Shown: positions 8,571-16,976 of the stretch, in pieces
How positions within the stretch are numbered: the first letter of the stretch is position 1
Layout of the letters: each line of letters begins with the position of its first letter
Source of the DNA: an uncultured Eubacterium sp.
Lineage (GTDB): Bacteria > Bacillota > Clostridia > Oscillospirales > Acutalibacteraceae
Assembly: GCF_945980375.1 (NCBI RefSeq)
Contig: NZ_CAMFQO010000002.1
Span: 62,001-126,000, forward strand
DNA length: 64,000 nt
Reading direction: 5' to 3'
Made by a program: the position numbers and the translations under genes
The notes under the pieces: generated by a model
What the model saw: the letters and a program-made list of their open reading frames with translations, nothing else
Databases searched by the model: none
Told to the model about the DNA's origin: nothing

Positions 8571-9011
8571 ATGCTAAAGGGCATTAATCCTATACTTTCA
8601 CCGGAGCTTCTTAAGGCTCTGTGCGAAATGGGGCACGGTGACGAGCTTGTAATTGCCGACGGCAACTTTCCCTGCGAAAGCGTTGGCAAAAACGCTATTG
8701 TAATCAGGGCGGACGGTCACTCCACAACAGACATACTTGATGCTGTTTTGTCGCTTATTCCGCTTGATACATACACTGACAAACCGGTTGCGCTTATGGA
8801 GGTTGTAAAGGGTGACAACACCCCGACACCGACAATTTGGGCAGAGTACGACAAGGTGCTTAACAAATATGAGCCCGACCATCACGATATTGATATGACA
8901 GAGCGCTTTGCATTTTACGAAAGAGCAAAGAACGCATACTTAATCATCGCAACAGGCGAAACCGCTATCTATGCAAACATCCTGCTTAAAAAAGGAGTAG
9001 TAAAGGTATGA
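8571..9011 (+). CDS. fucU: L-fucose mutarotase (RbsD/FucU family)
   Basis: 146 residues, the usual FucU length. The family segments are LKGINPILSPELLKALCEMG with HGDELVIADGNFP, and a C-terminal AKNAYLIIATGETAIYANI. FucU interconverts the alpha and beta anomers of L-fucose before isomerisation. It overlaps the kinase gene by 4 bases. Confidence 0.93.
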   Translation: MLKGINPILSPELLKALCEMGHGDELVIADGNFPCESVGKNAIVIRADGHSTTDILDAVLSLIPLDTYTDKPVALMEVVKGDNTPTPTIWAEYDKVLNKYEPDHHDIDMTERFAFYERAKNAYLIIATGETAIYANILLKKGVVKV

Positions 9012-10417
9012 GCCGAGTATTAGCATTCGACTTTGGTGCGTCAACCGGAAGAGCGATTGTCGCCGAGTACACAGACGGCAAAATCAATTACAGCGAGGTG
9101 CACCGCTTTGACAACGAGCTTGTGCAGAAAAACGGGCATTTGTGCTGGAATTTTGAGTACCTTTTGGGCGAGGTGAAGAAAGCCATTGAGCTTGCAGGCA
9201 AGGTGGATTCGTTAGCCTTTGATACCTGGGGTGTGGATTACGGCTTGATTAATGCAGACGGCAGTATTGCCGATTTGCCTGTATGCTACCGTGATGACAG
9301 AACAAAGGACGTCCCTCAAAAGGTTTTTGAAAGCATCGGACCAAAGGAGCTTTACAGTTTGACAGGCAATCAAATTATGCCTATTAACACTCTTTTTCAG
9401 CTCGTGGCAGAGGAAAACAACGATGCCGATATGCTTTTGTTTATGCCTGATTTGTTTGCATACGCGCTGTGCGGTGCAAAATCGGCAGAGCAAACCATTG
9501 CATCAACCTCACAGATGCTTGATTTGAACAATGTAAAATGGCAGAGTAAGGTGTTTGATGTAACCGGCAAGGATGCAAAAATCCTGCCGCCTATTGTTGA
9601 AAGTGCAACCGTGGCAGGTGAATACAACGGTATTAAGGTTATTAAGGTTGCTGGGCACGACACCCAATGTGCCGTATGCGCTATGCCGAGCACAAGGCAG
9701 GAAAGCCCTGCATTTTTGTCCTGCGGAACCTGGTCGCTTATAGGCTGTGAAAACGACGAGCCTATCTTGACCGAAAAGAGTATGGCAGACGAGCTTTCAA
9801 ACGAGCTTGGTGCAAACGGTAAAATAAACTACCTAAAGAACATCAGCGGTCTTTGGCTTATTCAGGAGATCAGACGTAACTTTAAGGAGGAGGGCAAGCA
9901 GTATACATATAACGATATGGAACAGCTTGCAAGAGAGGAAAAGGCATTTGCTTTTTTCATTAATCCCGATGACGATGTGTTTGCTTCTCCGAAAAATATG
10001 CCTCAAAAGATTCGCGATTATTGCGAGCGTACAGGTCAGGGCATACCTCAAACCGACGGCGCGCTTGTAAGGTGTATCTACGAAAGCCTTGCAATGAAAT
10101 ATCGATATGCTATCAGGCAAATTGAGGAGAACACGGGCAAAAAATTTGACGTGCTTCATCTTCTCGGCGGCGGTACAAAGGACAGCTTCCTTTGTCAAAT
10201 GACAGCTGATAGCCTTGATATGCCTGTTATCGCAGGTCCTACAGAGGCAACTGCACTCGGCAACATCATTTTGCAGTTTATTGCTCTTGGCGACATTGCC
10301 GATGTTGACGCAGGCAGAGAAATCATTAAAGCACAGGAAAATCTAAAGGAATATAAGCCGGTTAATTCTGCTGAATTTGAAGAGGCTTATCAAAAATTCT
10401 TAAACGTAATTAAGTAA
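9008..10417 (+). CDS. FGGY-family sugar kinase, probable L-fuculokinase of RhaB type
   Basis: 469 residues. The N-terminal LAFDFGASTGRAIVAEY is the FGGY phosphate-binding segment, and the C-terminal LHLLGGGTKDSFLCQMTAD is the second ATP-binding motif. The sequence style is that of rhamnulokinase (RhaB), for example VDSLAFDTWGVDYGLI. Its position between fucU and fucI indicates that it phosphorylates L-fuculose. Use of a RhaB-like kinase in a fucose operon is common in Clostridia; rhamnulose activity is possible as well. Confidence 0.85.
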   Translation: MSRVLAFDFGASTGRAIVAEYTDGKINYSEVHRFDNELVQKNGHLCWNFEYLLGEVKKAIELAGKVDSLAFDTWGVDYGLINADGSIADLPVCYRDDRTKDVPQKVFESIGPKELYSLTGNQIMPINTLFQLVAEENNDADMLLFMPDLFAYALCGAKSAEQTIASTSQMLDLNNVKWQSKVFDVTGKDAKILPPIVESATVAGEYNGIKVIKVAGHDTQCAVCAMPSTRQESPAFLSCGTWSLIGCENDEPILTEKSMADELSNELGANGKINYLKNISGLWLIQEIRRNFKEEGKQYTYNDMEQLAREEKAFAFFINPDDDVFASPKNMPQKIRDYCERTGQGIPQTDGALVRCIYESLAMKYRYAIRQIEENTGKKFDVLHLLGGGTKDSFLCQMTADSLDMPVIAGPTEATALGNIILQFIALGDIADVDAGREIIKAQENLKEYKPVNSAEFEEAYQKFLNVIK

Positions 10418-10435
10418 ATGTAAAGGAGTAATTTT

Positions 10436-12220
10436 ATGAAGTATCCAAAAATAGGCATTCGCCCTGTTATCGACGGCAGATGGGGCGGAGTACGCGAAAG
10501 CCTTGAGGCACAGACAATGGGCATGGCAACATCTGCCGCAAAGCTTATCAGCGACAATCTTTGCTATCCCGACGGCACACCTGTACAATGTGTAATCAGC
10601 GACACAACAATCGGCGGTGGCGCCGAGGCCGCAAGATGTGAGGAGCAATTTTCAACAGAAAATATTGTTGCAACCCTCACTGTAACACCGTGCTGGTGCT
10701 ACGGCATGGAAACCTTTGATATGAACCCAAAAACAATTAAGGCAGTTTGGGGCTTTAACGGTACGGAGAGACCGGGTGCCGTATATCTTGCCGCAGTTAT
10801 GGCTGCATATGCACAAAAGGGTATGCCTGCCTTTTCTATTTACGGTCACGATGTTCAGGATATGGATGACAAGTCTATCCCTGCCGACGTTGCACAAAAA
10901 ATTCTTAATTTTGCAAAGTGCTCTGTAACAGTAGGCTGGATGAAGAACAAGGCATATGTAAACCTTGGCGGTGTTTCAATGGGTATCGCAGGCTCATATT
11001 GCAATGCAGAGTTCTTCCAAAAATACCTTGGTATCCGTCCGGAGTGGGTTGATATGAGCGAAATCATTCGCAGAATCACTCTTGAAATATACGACCATGA
11101 CGAATTTGACAAGGCTTTTGCCTGGGTAAAGGCAAATTGCAAAGAAGGCTTTGACGTTAACGCAGGCAAGGACCTCCCTGAAATCATTACAAAATCAAAG
11201 GTTGTAAATCCCGATAAGGATTGGGAATTCATCACAAAGATGACTATTGTTATCCGCGACATTCTTTTTGGCAACAAAAAGCTTGACGATATGGGCTGGC
11301 ACGAGGAGGCACTTGGCAAAAACGCAGTTGCAGGTGGCTTCCAGGGTCAAAGAAATTGGACCGACTGGCTTCCTAATGCAGATTTTACAGAGGCTATTAT
11401 GGCTTCAACATTTGATTGGGACGGCAAAAAGATGCCAACTCCTTTTGCAACAGAGAACGACACTCTTAACGGTGCCGCAATGATTCTCGGCAGCCTTGTT
11501 TCCGACTCTGCACCTTGCTTCCATGATGTTCGTACATATTGGAGCCCCGACGCTTGCGAGCGAGTAACAGGTCTGCGCCCTGACGGTGTTGCAAAGGACG
11601 GATTTATCCACCTTATCAATTCCGGTGCAACAGCGCTTGATGGCTGCGGCGCATCAAAGAACGAAAACGGCGAGGGCTGTATGAAGCCTTTCTGGAAAAT
11701 GACAGCAGATGATATTAAGGCTTGCATTGATGCAACCGATTGGTGCCGTGCAAACTATGAATATTTCAGAGGCGGCGGATTTTCATCACACTTCCGTTGC
11801 AGAGCAGAAATGCCTGTTACAATGCTCCGTGTAAATATTGTTGAGGGCATCGGACCTGTTCTTCAAATTGCAGAGGGCTATACTGTAGACCTTCCCGATC
11901 AAATCCATACAACTATTGACCAACGTACTGATAAGACTTGGCCGACAACATGGTTTGCTCCGAGACTTACAGGCAAGGGTGCATTTAAGGACGTATACAG
12001 CGTTATGGCAAATTGGGGTGCAAATCACGGTGTTACCGTTTACGGTCATGTGGGTGACAAGCTTATCACTCTTGCATCAATGCTTCGTATTCCTGTAAAT
12101 ATGCACAATGTTGAAGGCGACAGAGTGTTCCGTCCGCATTGCTGGTCGGCATTCGGCACAGATGATGTTCAGGCTGCGGATTACTCTGCATGTCAAACAT
12201 ACGGCCCACTTTATAAGTAA
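10436..12220 (+). CDS. fucI: L-fucose isomerase
   Basis: 594 residues, matching E. coli FucI (591). Starts MKYPKIGIRPVIDGR and contains SDTTIGGGAEAARCEEQF, GGFQGQRNWTDWLPNADF and TPFATENDTLNGAA, the last two holding the expected Mn-binding Glu and Asp. It converts L-fucose to L-fuculose. Preceded by AAAGGAG and 18 bases after the kinase gene. The operon has no transporter in the window. The lactaldehyde reductase that would complete the pathway is 36 kb away at 48689. Confidence 0.96.
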   Translation: MKYPKIGIRPVIDGRWGGVRESLEAQTMGMATSAAKLISDNLCYPDGTPVQCVISDTTIGGGAEAARCEEQFSTENIVATLTVTPCWCYGMETFDMNPKTIKAVWGFNGTERPGAVYLAAVMAAYAQKGMPAFSIYGHDVQDMDDKSIPADVAQKILNFAKCSVTVGWMKNKAYVNLGGVSMGIAGSYCNAEFFQKYLGIRPEWVDMSEIIRRITLEIYDHDEFDKAFAWVKANCKEGFDVNAGKDLPEIITKSKVVNPDKDWEFITKMTIVIRDILFGNKKLDDMGWHEEALGKNAVAGGFQGQRNWTDWLPNADFTEAIMASTFDWDGKKMPTPFATENDTLNGAAMILGSLVSDSAPCFHDVRTYWSPDACERVTGLRPDGVAKDGFIHLINSGATALDGCGASKNENGEGCMKPFWKMTADDIKACIDATDWCRANYEYFRGGGFSSHFRCRAEMPVTMLRVNIVEGIGPVLQIAEGYTVDLPDQIHTTIDQRTDKTWPTTWFAPRLTGKGAFKDVYSVMANWGANHGVTVYGHVGDKLITLASMLRIPVNMHNVEGDRVFRPHCWSAFGTDDVQAADYSACQTYGPLYK

Positions 12221-12241
12221 TATACATACAACAAAAACTTC

Positions 12242-12270
12242 AGCTCCACTTATATCAAGTGGAGCTGTTT
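12242..12270 (+). terminator. Terminator of the fucose operon
   Basis: AGCTCCACTT-loop-AAGTGGAGCT (12242-12266) followed by a short T-run. It is related in sequence to the GCTCCCCTT terminators elsewhere in the window. Confidence 0.75.
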
Positions 12271-12426
12271 CGCTGTACAAAGCCTTGATGTCCATAACAA
12301 TTCTCCTTGTAATATGATAATTATTACATCACTATTTTTTTTATGTTCAACATAAAATCTTTAGACAATGCGGTGAATTGCCGTGTCGTTTTTTAAGCCT
12401 TGACATATTATGAAATGGTGATTAAT

Positions 12427-13164
12427 ATGACATTTTGGGGAATAATGATTCCTTTTATCGGCACAAGCCTCGGCTCCGGGTGTGTGCTGTTTATGAAAAA
12501 AAGAATGAGCCCTCGCATTGAGCAAATTCTTCTTGGCTTTGCGGGCGGAGTGATGGTTGCCGCGTCGGTTTGGTCGCTTCTCATTCCGTCTATTTCAAGG
12601 TGCGCCGGTCTTGGCAGGCTTGCGTTCCTGCCCGCTACAATAGGGTTTGTTTTGGGAGTGTGCCTGCTTCCTGCGGTTGACAGAATTACTCCGCGCCTAA
12701 AGCTTGGCAAAACCTCTCTTCTCGCACTCGCTGTTACAATTCATAATATTCCGGAGGGTATGGCGGTTGGTGTTATATTTGCCGGTGTGCTGTATGGCAA
12801 CTGCGGTGTAACGCTTGCGGATGCTATGGCGTTGAGCATTGGAATAGCTATTCAAAATTTTCCCGAGGGAGCAATAATTTCCATGCCCGTTATGGCGCAA
12901 ACGGGTTCGAGAAAAAAGGCATTGCTGTACGGCGTGCTCAGCGGTGTGGTTGAGCCTGTAACAGCAGGGGCGACGCTTGTTCTGTTTGGCTTGGCGTCGG
13001 TGGCATTGCCTTATCTTCTTGCCTTTGCGGCAGGCGCTATGATATATGTTGTGGTGCAGGAGCTGATACCTCAGGCAAGTCGTCCCGACAATCCCATTGC
13101 CTCAACCCTCGCCTTTTCTCTCGGCTTTTTGGTGATGATGATTCTCGACGTCGCCTTTGGATAG
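12427..13164 (+). CDS. ZIP-family metal transporter (ZupT-like)
   Basis: 245 residues from the ATG at 12427, chosen because GGTGAT lies 5 bases upstream; ATG 12415 and TTG 12400 are alternatives. About eight membrane segments. The transmembrane metal-binding motifs HNIPEGMAVG and QNFPEGAIISMP are those of ZIP transporters, which import zinc or other divalent metals. The second motif has N where ZupT usually also has N, so both sites look intact. It stands alone between two terminators. Metal specificity is unknown. Confidence 0.9.
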   Translation: MTFWGIMIPFIGTSLGSGCVLFMKKRMSPRIEQILLGFAGGVMVAASVWSLLIPSISRCAGLGRLAFLPATIGFVLGVCLLPAVDRITPRLKLGKTSLLALAVTIHNIPEGMAVGVIFAGVLYGNCGVTLADAMALSIGIAIQNFPEGAIISMPVMAQTGSRKKALLYGVLSGVVEPVTAGATLVLFGLASVALPYLLAFAAGAMIYVVVQELIPQASRPDNPIASTLAFSLGFLVMMILDVAFG

Positions 13165-13191
13165 TCAACGAAAAAAACCGACTATATACTT

Positions 13192-13223
13192 AAAAAAGAG
13201 CAGGCACGAAACCTGCTCTTTTT
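13192..13223. terminator. Bidirectional terminator between ZIP and NERD genes
   Basis: AAAAAAGAGCAGG-loop-CCTGCTCTTTTTG serves the convergent genes on both strands. Confidence 0.88.
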
Positions 13224-13245
13224 GATTGGATTTATGAATTATTGT

Positions 13246-14310
13246 TTACTCGATGTTTTCAATATATCTGCATTTTGGATAGTTTGAGCAACCATAAAAT
13301 TGATTACCCGCATTTGCACCTCGAGTAGCCGTTCTTAAAACAAGCTCGGCATTGCATTTTGGACATTTTCGAGGCTGATTATCACTATTGCTTTCTGCCT
13401 GTATTGTTTCATTGCAAGTCGTGCTTTTGGCATCATCGTTTGTTTTGATGTTTTCGTCTTTGACAGCGTCGTTATCGTTTGATTGCTCAACCGATTCGTC
13501 TTGAATTGATGGCAAGGCATTTGATTGGGGTTCTTTTACGGATTGTGAATCCATCTTGCTTTGAATGTCGGCAATGTGCTGTTGTTTTGTTGCCTCGTCA
13601 ACTTGTGTGCACGGATAAAGCTTATCATAAATATCGGCAATATCGTTTTTGCTTAACAACGCCGTATCGGTACGGTTGCAGATGTCCGATATAGTAGATG
13701 AAACATCGTATCGATTAATTACAAATACATCCTCGCTCGTTGTTTTTATGTCTTTTAATGTGCACCTGTCAGAAAAAGTAATTATTGACCACATTTGAAT
13801 ATCTTCACCGAGAAATGCTTTAAGGTGTTTAATATGAGTTCGGTTTTGCTTTATGGGATTATAAAAGTGTTCCTTGTGGCTTTTGCCCCTGCCTCTCGGC
13901 AAGGTTTGGTACCAATTTTTTTGATTTTCATTGCCAAATATCCAACCGCTGTAATTCTTGCTTTCAAAAACGAATATTCCTTTTTGATGAATCATAATAA
14001 CATCTATTTCCGATGTTTCATCGTTTTCCTTTGGAATATAAACATTGAAAAGGAATTTCGCTCCTTTGTCTTCAAAGGATTTGAGGTATTGGTATGTAAG
14101 ATATTCACCGTATTTTCCGGTATTGTTCAGCAAAGAAAAATAAGGCGTTTTTGTGTTTTTATAATATGTTCCGGATTTGTATTTCCTAACCTTCTTTGCA
14201 AGTGCTATTGCAACTAATATAACAGGAATTAAAATTGCAGGAATAAGATAAATCGCAAGCCGTACAAGCATTTCCACTATTGGTTGAAAAACCTGTTCAA
14301 TTATTGACAT
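13246..14310 (-). CDS. Membrane-anchored NERD-domain protein with C-terminal topoisomerase-type zinc finger
   Basis: 354 residues. Hydrophobic segment at about 12-38; NERD (nuclease-related) domain at about 60-190 with GKYGEYLTYQYL and the SEIDVIMIHQKGIFVFESKN core, where D, E and K form the PD-(D/E)xK-like catalytic set. A low-complexity D/S/Q-rich linker (about 240-310) follows. The C-terminus is a four-cysteine zinc finger of the type I topoisomerase kind: CPKCN, then CSNYPKC. A GAGGTGA ribosome site is present. Role unknown; a DNA-end or stress function is plausible but not shown. Domain architecture is common in Firmicutes. Confidence 0.85.
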   Translation of the reverse strand: MSIIEQVFQPIVEMLVRLAIYLIPAILIPVILVAIALAKKVRKYKSGTYYKNTKTPYFSLLNNTGKYGEYLTYQYLKSFEDKGAKFLFNVYIPKENDETSEIDVIMIHQKGIFVFESKNYSGWIFGNENQKNWYQTLPRGRGKSHKEHFYNPIKQNRTHIKHLKAFLGEDIQMWSIITFSDRCTLKDIKTTSEDVFVINRYDVSSTISDICNRTDTALLSKNDIADIYDKLYPCTQVDEATKQQHIADIQSKMDSQSVKEPQSNALPSIQDESVEQSNDNDAVKDENIKTNDDAKSTTCNETIQAESNSDNQPRKCPKCNAELVLRTATRGANAGNQFYGCSNYPKCRYIENIE

Positions 14311-14384
14311 AACTTCACCTCATTTGTACTTGTTACTTACTATTATAGCATATATGTATATAAAAATCGAGTGTTTATAACTCA

Positions 14385-14497
14385 AATCAAGGCGAAGCCT
14401 TGTATATCATCTATTCCGCAGGTAATACAGCCATATGTGCCTACGGCGATGATATACACGCCGACGCGTGATGATATGCCAAGCCTGCGGCTTGGAT
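14385..14497. repeat. Cluster of short palindromes joined by GATGATAT spacers
   Basis: Palindromic cores AAGGCGAAGCCTT (14389-14401), CACGCCGACGCGTG (14457-14470) and CCAAGCCTGCGGCTTGG (14479-14495) are separated by GTATATCATC / GATGATAT spacers. This layout matches the dispersed intergenic repeats common in Clostridia. No coding sense. Confidence 0.6.
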
Positions 14498-14540
14498 AAA
14501 AAAGAAGTAACTTTTGGCAGACAAAAGTTACTTCTTTTTT
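14498..14540 (-). terminator. Terminator of tRNA-Pro(GGG)
   Basis: Perfect 19-bp stem (14498-14516 with 14522-14540) around a 5-base loop, AAAAAAGAAG... to ...CTTCTTTTTT. It begins at the tRNA 3' end on the minus strand and could also act on the plus strand. Confidence 0.88.
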
Positions 14541-14615
14541 GGTCGGAGTGACAAGACTTGAACTTGCGACCCCCAGACCCCCAGTCTGGTGCGCTACCAC
14601 CTGCGCTACACCCCG
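14540..14615 (-). tRNA. tRNA-Pro, anticodon GGG
   Basis: 76 bases including encoded CCA. Acceptor CGGGGTG/CACTCCG (one G-U pair), D stem GCGC/GCGC, anticodon stem CCAGA/TCTGG with loop CTGGGGG (anticodon GGG), T stem GCAAG/CTTGT with TTCAAGT loop. It reads CCC/CCU codons. Confidence 0.95.
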
Positions 14616-14637
14616 ATTGCTTTTATTTTTTTTGAAA

Positions 14638-14662
14638 GGGAGCAGGCATTTGACCTGCTCCC
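14638..14662 (-). terminator. Inverted repeat between the two tRNA genes
   Basis: GGGAGCAGG-loop-CCTGCTCCC immediately downstream of tRNA-Pro(CGG) on the minus strand. The T-run after it is only TTT, so it may be a weak terminator or a processing hairpin. Confidence 0.5.
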
Positions 14663-14665
14663 CGT

Positions 14666-14742
14666 TGGTCGAGGTGACAAGATTCGAACTTGCGACCCCC
14701 ACGTCCCGAACGTGGTGCTCTACCAAACTGAGCCACACCTCG
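14666..14742 (-). tRNA. tRNA-Pro, anticodon CGG
   Basis: 77 bases including encoded CCA. Acceptor CGAGGTG/CACCTCG, D stem GCTC/GAGC, anticodon stem CCACG/CGTGG with loop TTCGGGA (anticodon CGG), T stem GCAAG/CTTGT with TTCGAAT loop. Only 50 bases separate it from the tRNA-Pro(GGG) gene. The T stem and variable region match that gene, so the pair probably diverged from a duplication. Confidence 0.95.
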
Positions 14743-14780
14743 ATGTATTCAGCCCCACACCGTTTGATGAGGGCTGTTTT

Positions 14781-15341
14781 TTAGTCCTTTTGTTGTGCTT
14801 TTGCAAGCTCCTCTGCGAAGGTCATAATCTTGAAGCCGTTTGCATCAGCCTCAGCCTTGTCGGTAATGATATTATAGGCATCAACAAATGCCCACACATA
14901 TGCAACAACAAAGCCCAAGCCCAATGCCAATGAGCCGATAAGTGCTATCAAAAGCTGTGCAACACCCTTACTGCTGTTGCCGAGATAGAAATTGTGCAAT
15001 CCCAAAAAGCCGAAGGTTACAGCCAAAAGCACTGCAACATACTTTTTCTTTGGCTTATAGCCGTTTGGATAATCTGTTGATGGTGCAGGATTAATGAGCG
15101 CCGGGTCAAAATACGGTGGCTGATTTGGGTTATAATAATTTTGCTGTGCCTCGTATACAGGCTGTGTGTATGCGGGGTTTTCCTGATATGTAGGTTGGTA
15201 TACAGGCTCCTGCAGCGGTGTTGTTTCAGGCTGCTGAACAGGCTCCTGCTCAGGTACCGCGTTTGCAACGTTTTCGGTATTTGCAGTACAGGTGCAAACC
15301 TCACCCTCATATAATTCTCTGCCGCAATTAGGACAATTCAT
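14781..15341 (-). CDS. TM2-domain protein with N-terminal zinc ribbon
   Basis: 186 residues from the ATG at 15341, which has AAGGGGG upstream; an in-frame ATG at 15371 is less likely. The N-terminus MNCPNCGRELYEGEVCTC is a zinc ribbon, followed by a Q/P/Y-rich linker (about 20-95) and two membrane segments with the TM2 signature LLAVTFGFLGLHNFYLG plus an aspartate between helices (FVDAYN). TM2 proteins of this build are frequent in gut Firmicutes; function unknown. Confidence 0.88.
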   Translation of the reverse strand: MNCPNCGRELYEGEVCTCTANTENVANAVPEQEPVQQPETTPLQEPVYQPTYQENPAYTQPVYEAQQNYYNPNQPPYFDPALINPAPSTDYPNGYKPKKKYVAVLLAVTFGFLGLHNFYLGNSSKGVAQLLIALIGSLALGLGFVVAYVWAFVDAYNIITDKAEADANGFKIMTFAEELAKAQQKD

Positions 15342-15471
15342 AGTACAACCCCCTTGTTTTAATTTTTGCATATCTATATAATATGCTTTTACACATCAAA
15401 TGTCAATTTTATTTTGCAGAAAATTTTATAATTTTTTGTTAATAATAAATAAACTAATAGTTATTTGACTA

Positions 15472-15500
15472 TTGAAATATGCAAAAGGTAGGTATATAAT
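15472..15500 (+). promoter_or_regulatory. Predicted promoter of the uronate operon
   Basis: TTGAAA (15472-15477), 17-base spacer, TATAAT (15495-15500). The ribosome site AAAGGAG lies 19 bases downstream. Confidence 0.7.
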
Positions 15501-15539
15501 ATTTTTGATTAAAATCAAAGGAGTAAAAAGGGAGTAGCT

Positions 15540-16940
15540 ATGACAGAATTTATCGGCAAGGATTTTTTACTTGATACCGAATGTGCAAAAAAGCTTTTTC
15601 ACGAATATGCAGAGAATATGCCTATTTGCGATTACCATTGTCACTTAAGTCCAAAGGAGATTTACGAAAACAAGCAGCCAACGGATATTTCACAGCTTTG
15701 GCTGTCGGGCGACCATTACAAGTGGAGAGCAATGAGGAGCGCAGGAATTGATGAATACTACTGCACAGGAGACGCGTCGGGTGAGGAAAAGTTTATAAAA
15801 TTCGGCGAGGCTTTGCAGTACTGTATAGGCAATCCGCTTTACCATTGGGCTCACATAGAGCTTCAAAGATATTTTGGCATAGACACACCGCTTAATGCAA
15901 AAACTGCAAAGGATATTTATGCAAGAGCAAATGAGGCTATCGCAAACGGTGATTTTCGTCCGCAAAGCCTTATTACAAAAAGTAATGTAAAGGTTGTTTG
16001 CACAACGGATGACCCTGTTGACAGCCTTGAATACCACGGACTTTTGAGGAACGTTGACGGCTTTGATTGCAAGGTGCTCCCGTCGTTCAGGCCGGACAAG
16101 GCACTCAACATTCACCTTGACGGCTTCGCTGAATATATTAATGAGCTCGGCAAAGCAGCAGGTGTTGAAATAAAATCATACAAGGATGTTATTACTGCCC
16201 TGCTTAACAGATGCGATTATTTTAACGAGGCAGGCTGTAAGGTTTCGGACCAGGCGTTTGAATATGTTCCGTTTGACCTTGCCGACGACGATGAAATAGA
16301 AAAAGTATTTCAGCAGGCAATGAACGGAAACATTCCGTCACAGGCCGACGGTGACAAATACAGAACTGCTGTTCTTGTCGCGCTGGGTGAAAAGTACCAC
16401 GAGCTTGATTGGGCTATGGAAATTCATATCGGTGCAATACGCAACAATTCAAGTAGAATGTTTAACCTTTTAGGTGCTGACACAGGCTTTGATAGCGTGG
16501 GTGACTGCGAGATTGCAATTAATCTTTCAAGATTTTTGGACGCGCTTGATGTGAAATCTGCATTGCCGAAAACTATTTTGTTTAATCTTAACGACAAGGA
16601 CAACACTGTTCTTGCAACTATGCTTGGCAATTTCCAGGGCACAGAGGCTGAGAGCAAAATTCAATTCGGCCCTGCTTGGTGGTTCCTTGACACTATGGAC
16701 GGTATGACAAATCAAATGAAATCGCTCGGCAACCTCGGCGTACTCGGCAAGTTTGTCGGTATGGAAACGGATTCACGTTCCTTTACCTCCTATGGCAGGC
16801 ACGAATATTTTAGGCGAATTATGTGCCGTTTGCTCGGCAGATGGGTTGAGGACGGCTGGTATGCCTACGATGAAGATATACTTGAGGAAATCGTTTGCGG
16901 TATCTCATACAACAATGCAATGAAATATTTTGGATTTTGA
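15540..16940 (+). CDS. uxaC: Uronate (glucuronate/galacturonate) isomerase
   Basis: 466 residues, the UxaC length. It has MPICDYHCHLSPKEI with the first metal-binding histidines of the amidohydrolase fold, VKVVCTTDDPVDSLEYH, and EIHIGAIRNNSSRMF in the middle. It isomerises glucuronate to fructuronate and galacturonate to tagaturonate. It starts a three-gene operon with KDG kinase and KDPG aldolase. The oxidoreductase and dehydratase steps between are not in this window. Confidence 0.95.
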   Translation: MTEFIGKDFLLDTECAKKLFHEYAENMPICDYHCHLSPKEIYENKQPTDISQLWLSGDHYKWRAMRSAGIDEYYCTGDASGEEKFIKFGEALQYCIGNPLYHWAHIELQRYFGIDTPLNAKTAKDIYARANEAIANGDFRPQSLITKSNVKVVCTTDDPVDSLEYHGLLRNVDGFDCKVLPSFRPDKALNIHLDGFAEYINELGKAAGVEIKSYKDVITALLNRCDYFNEAGCKVSDQAFEYVPFDLADDDEIEKVFQQAMNGNIPSQADGDKYRTAVLVALGEKYHELDWAMEIHIGAIRNNSSRMFNLLGADTGFDSVGDCEIAINLSRFLDALDVKSALPKTILFNLNDKDNTVLATMLGNFQGTEAESKIQFGPAWWFLDTMDGMTNQMKSLGNLGVLGKFVGMETDSRSFTSYGRHEYFRRIMCRLLGRWVEDGWYAYDEDILEEIVCGISYNNAMKYFGF

Positions 16941-16976
16941 TTTAACTTTATATTTTGAAAGGCTACGGTGATTGTT

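Noticed and set aside
14743-14780. Terminator for the TM2 gene (CAGCCC/GGGCTG hairpin)
   Set aside because: The T-run is on the plus strand, where no gene ends, so it does not fit the minus-strand TM2 gene.
14539-14933. Plus-strand open frames across the tRNA region
   Set aside because: They run antisense through two clear tRNA-Pro genes.
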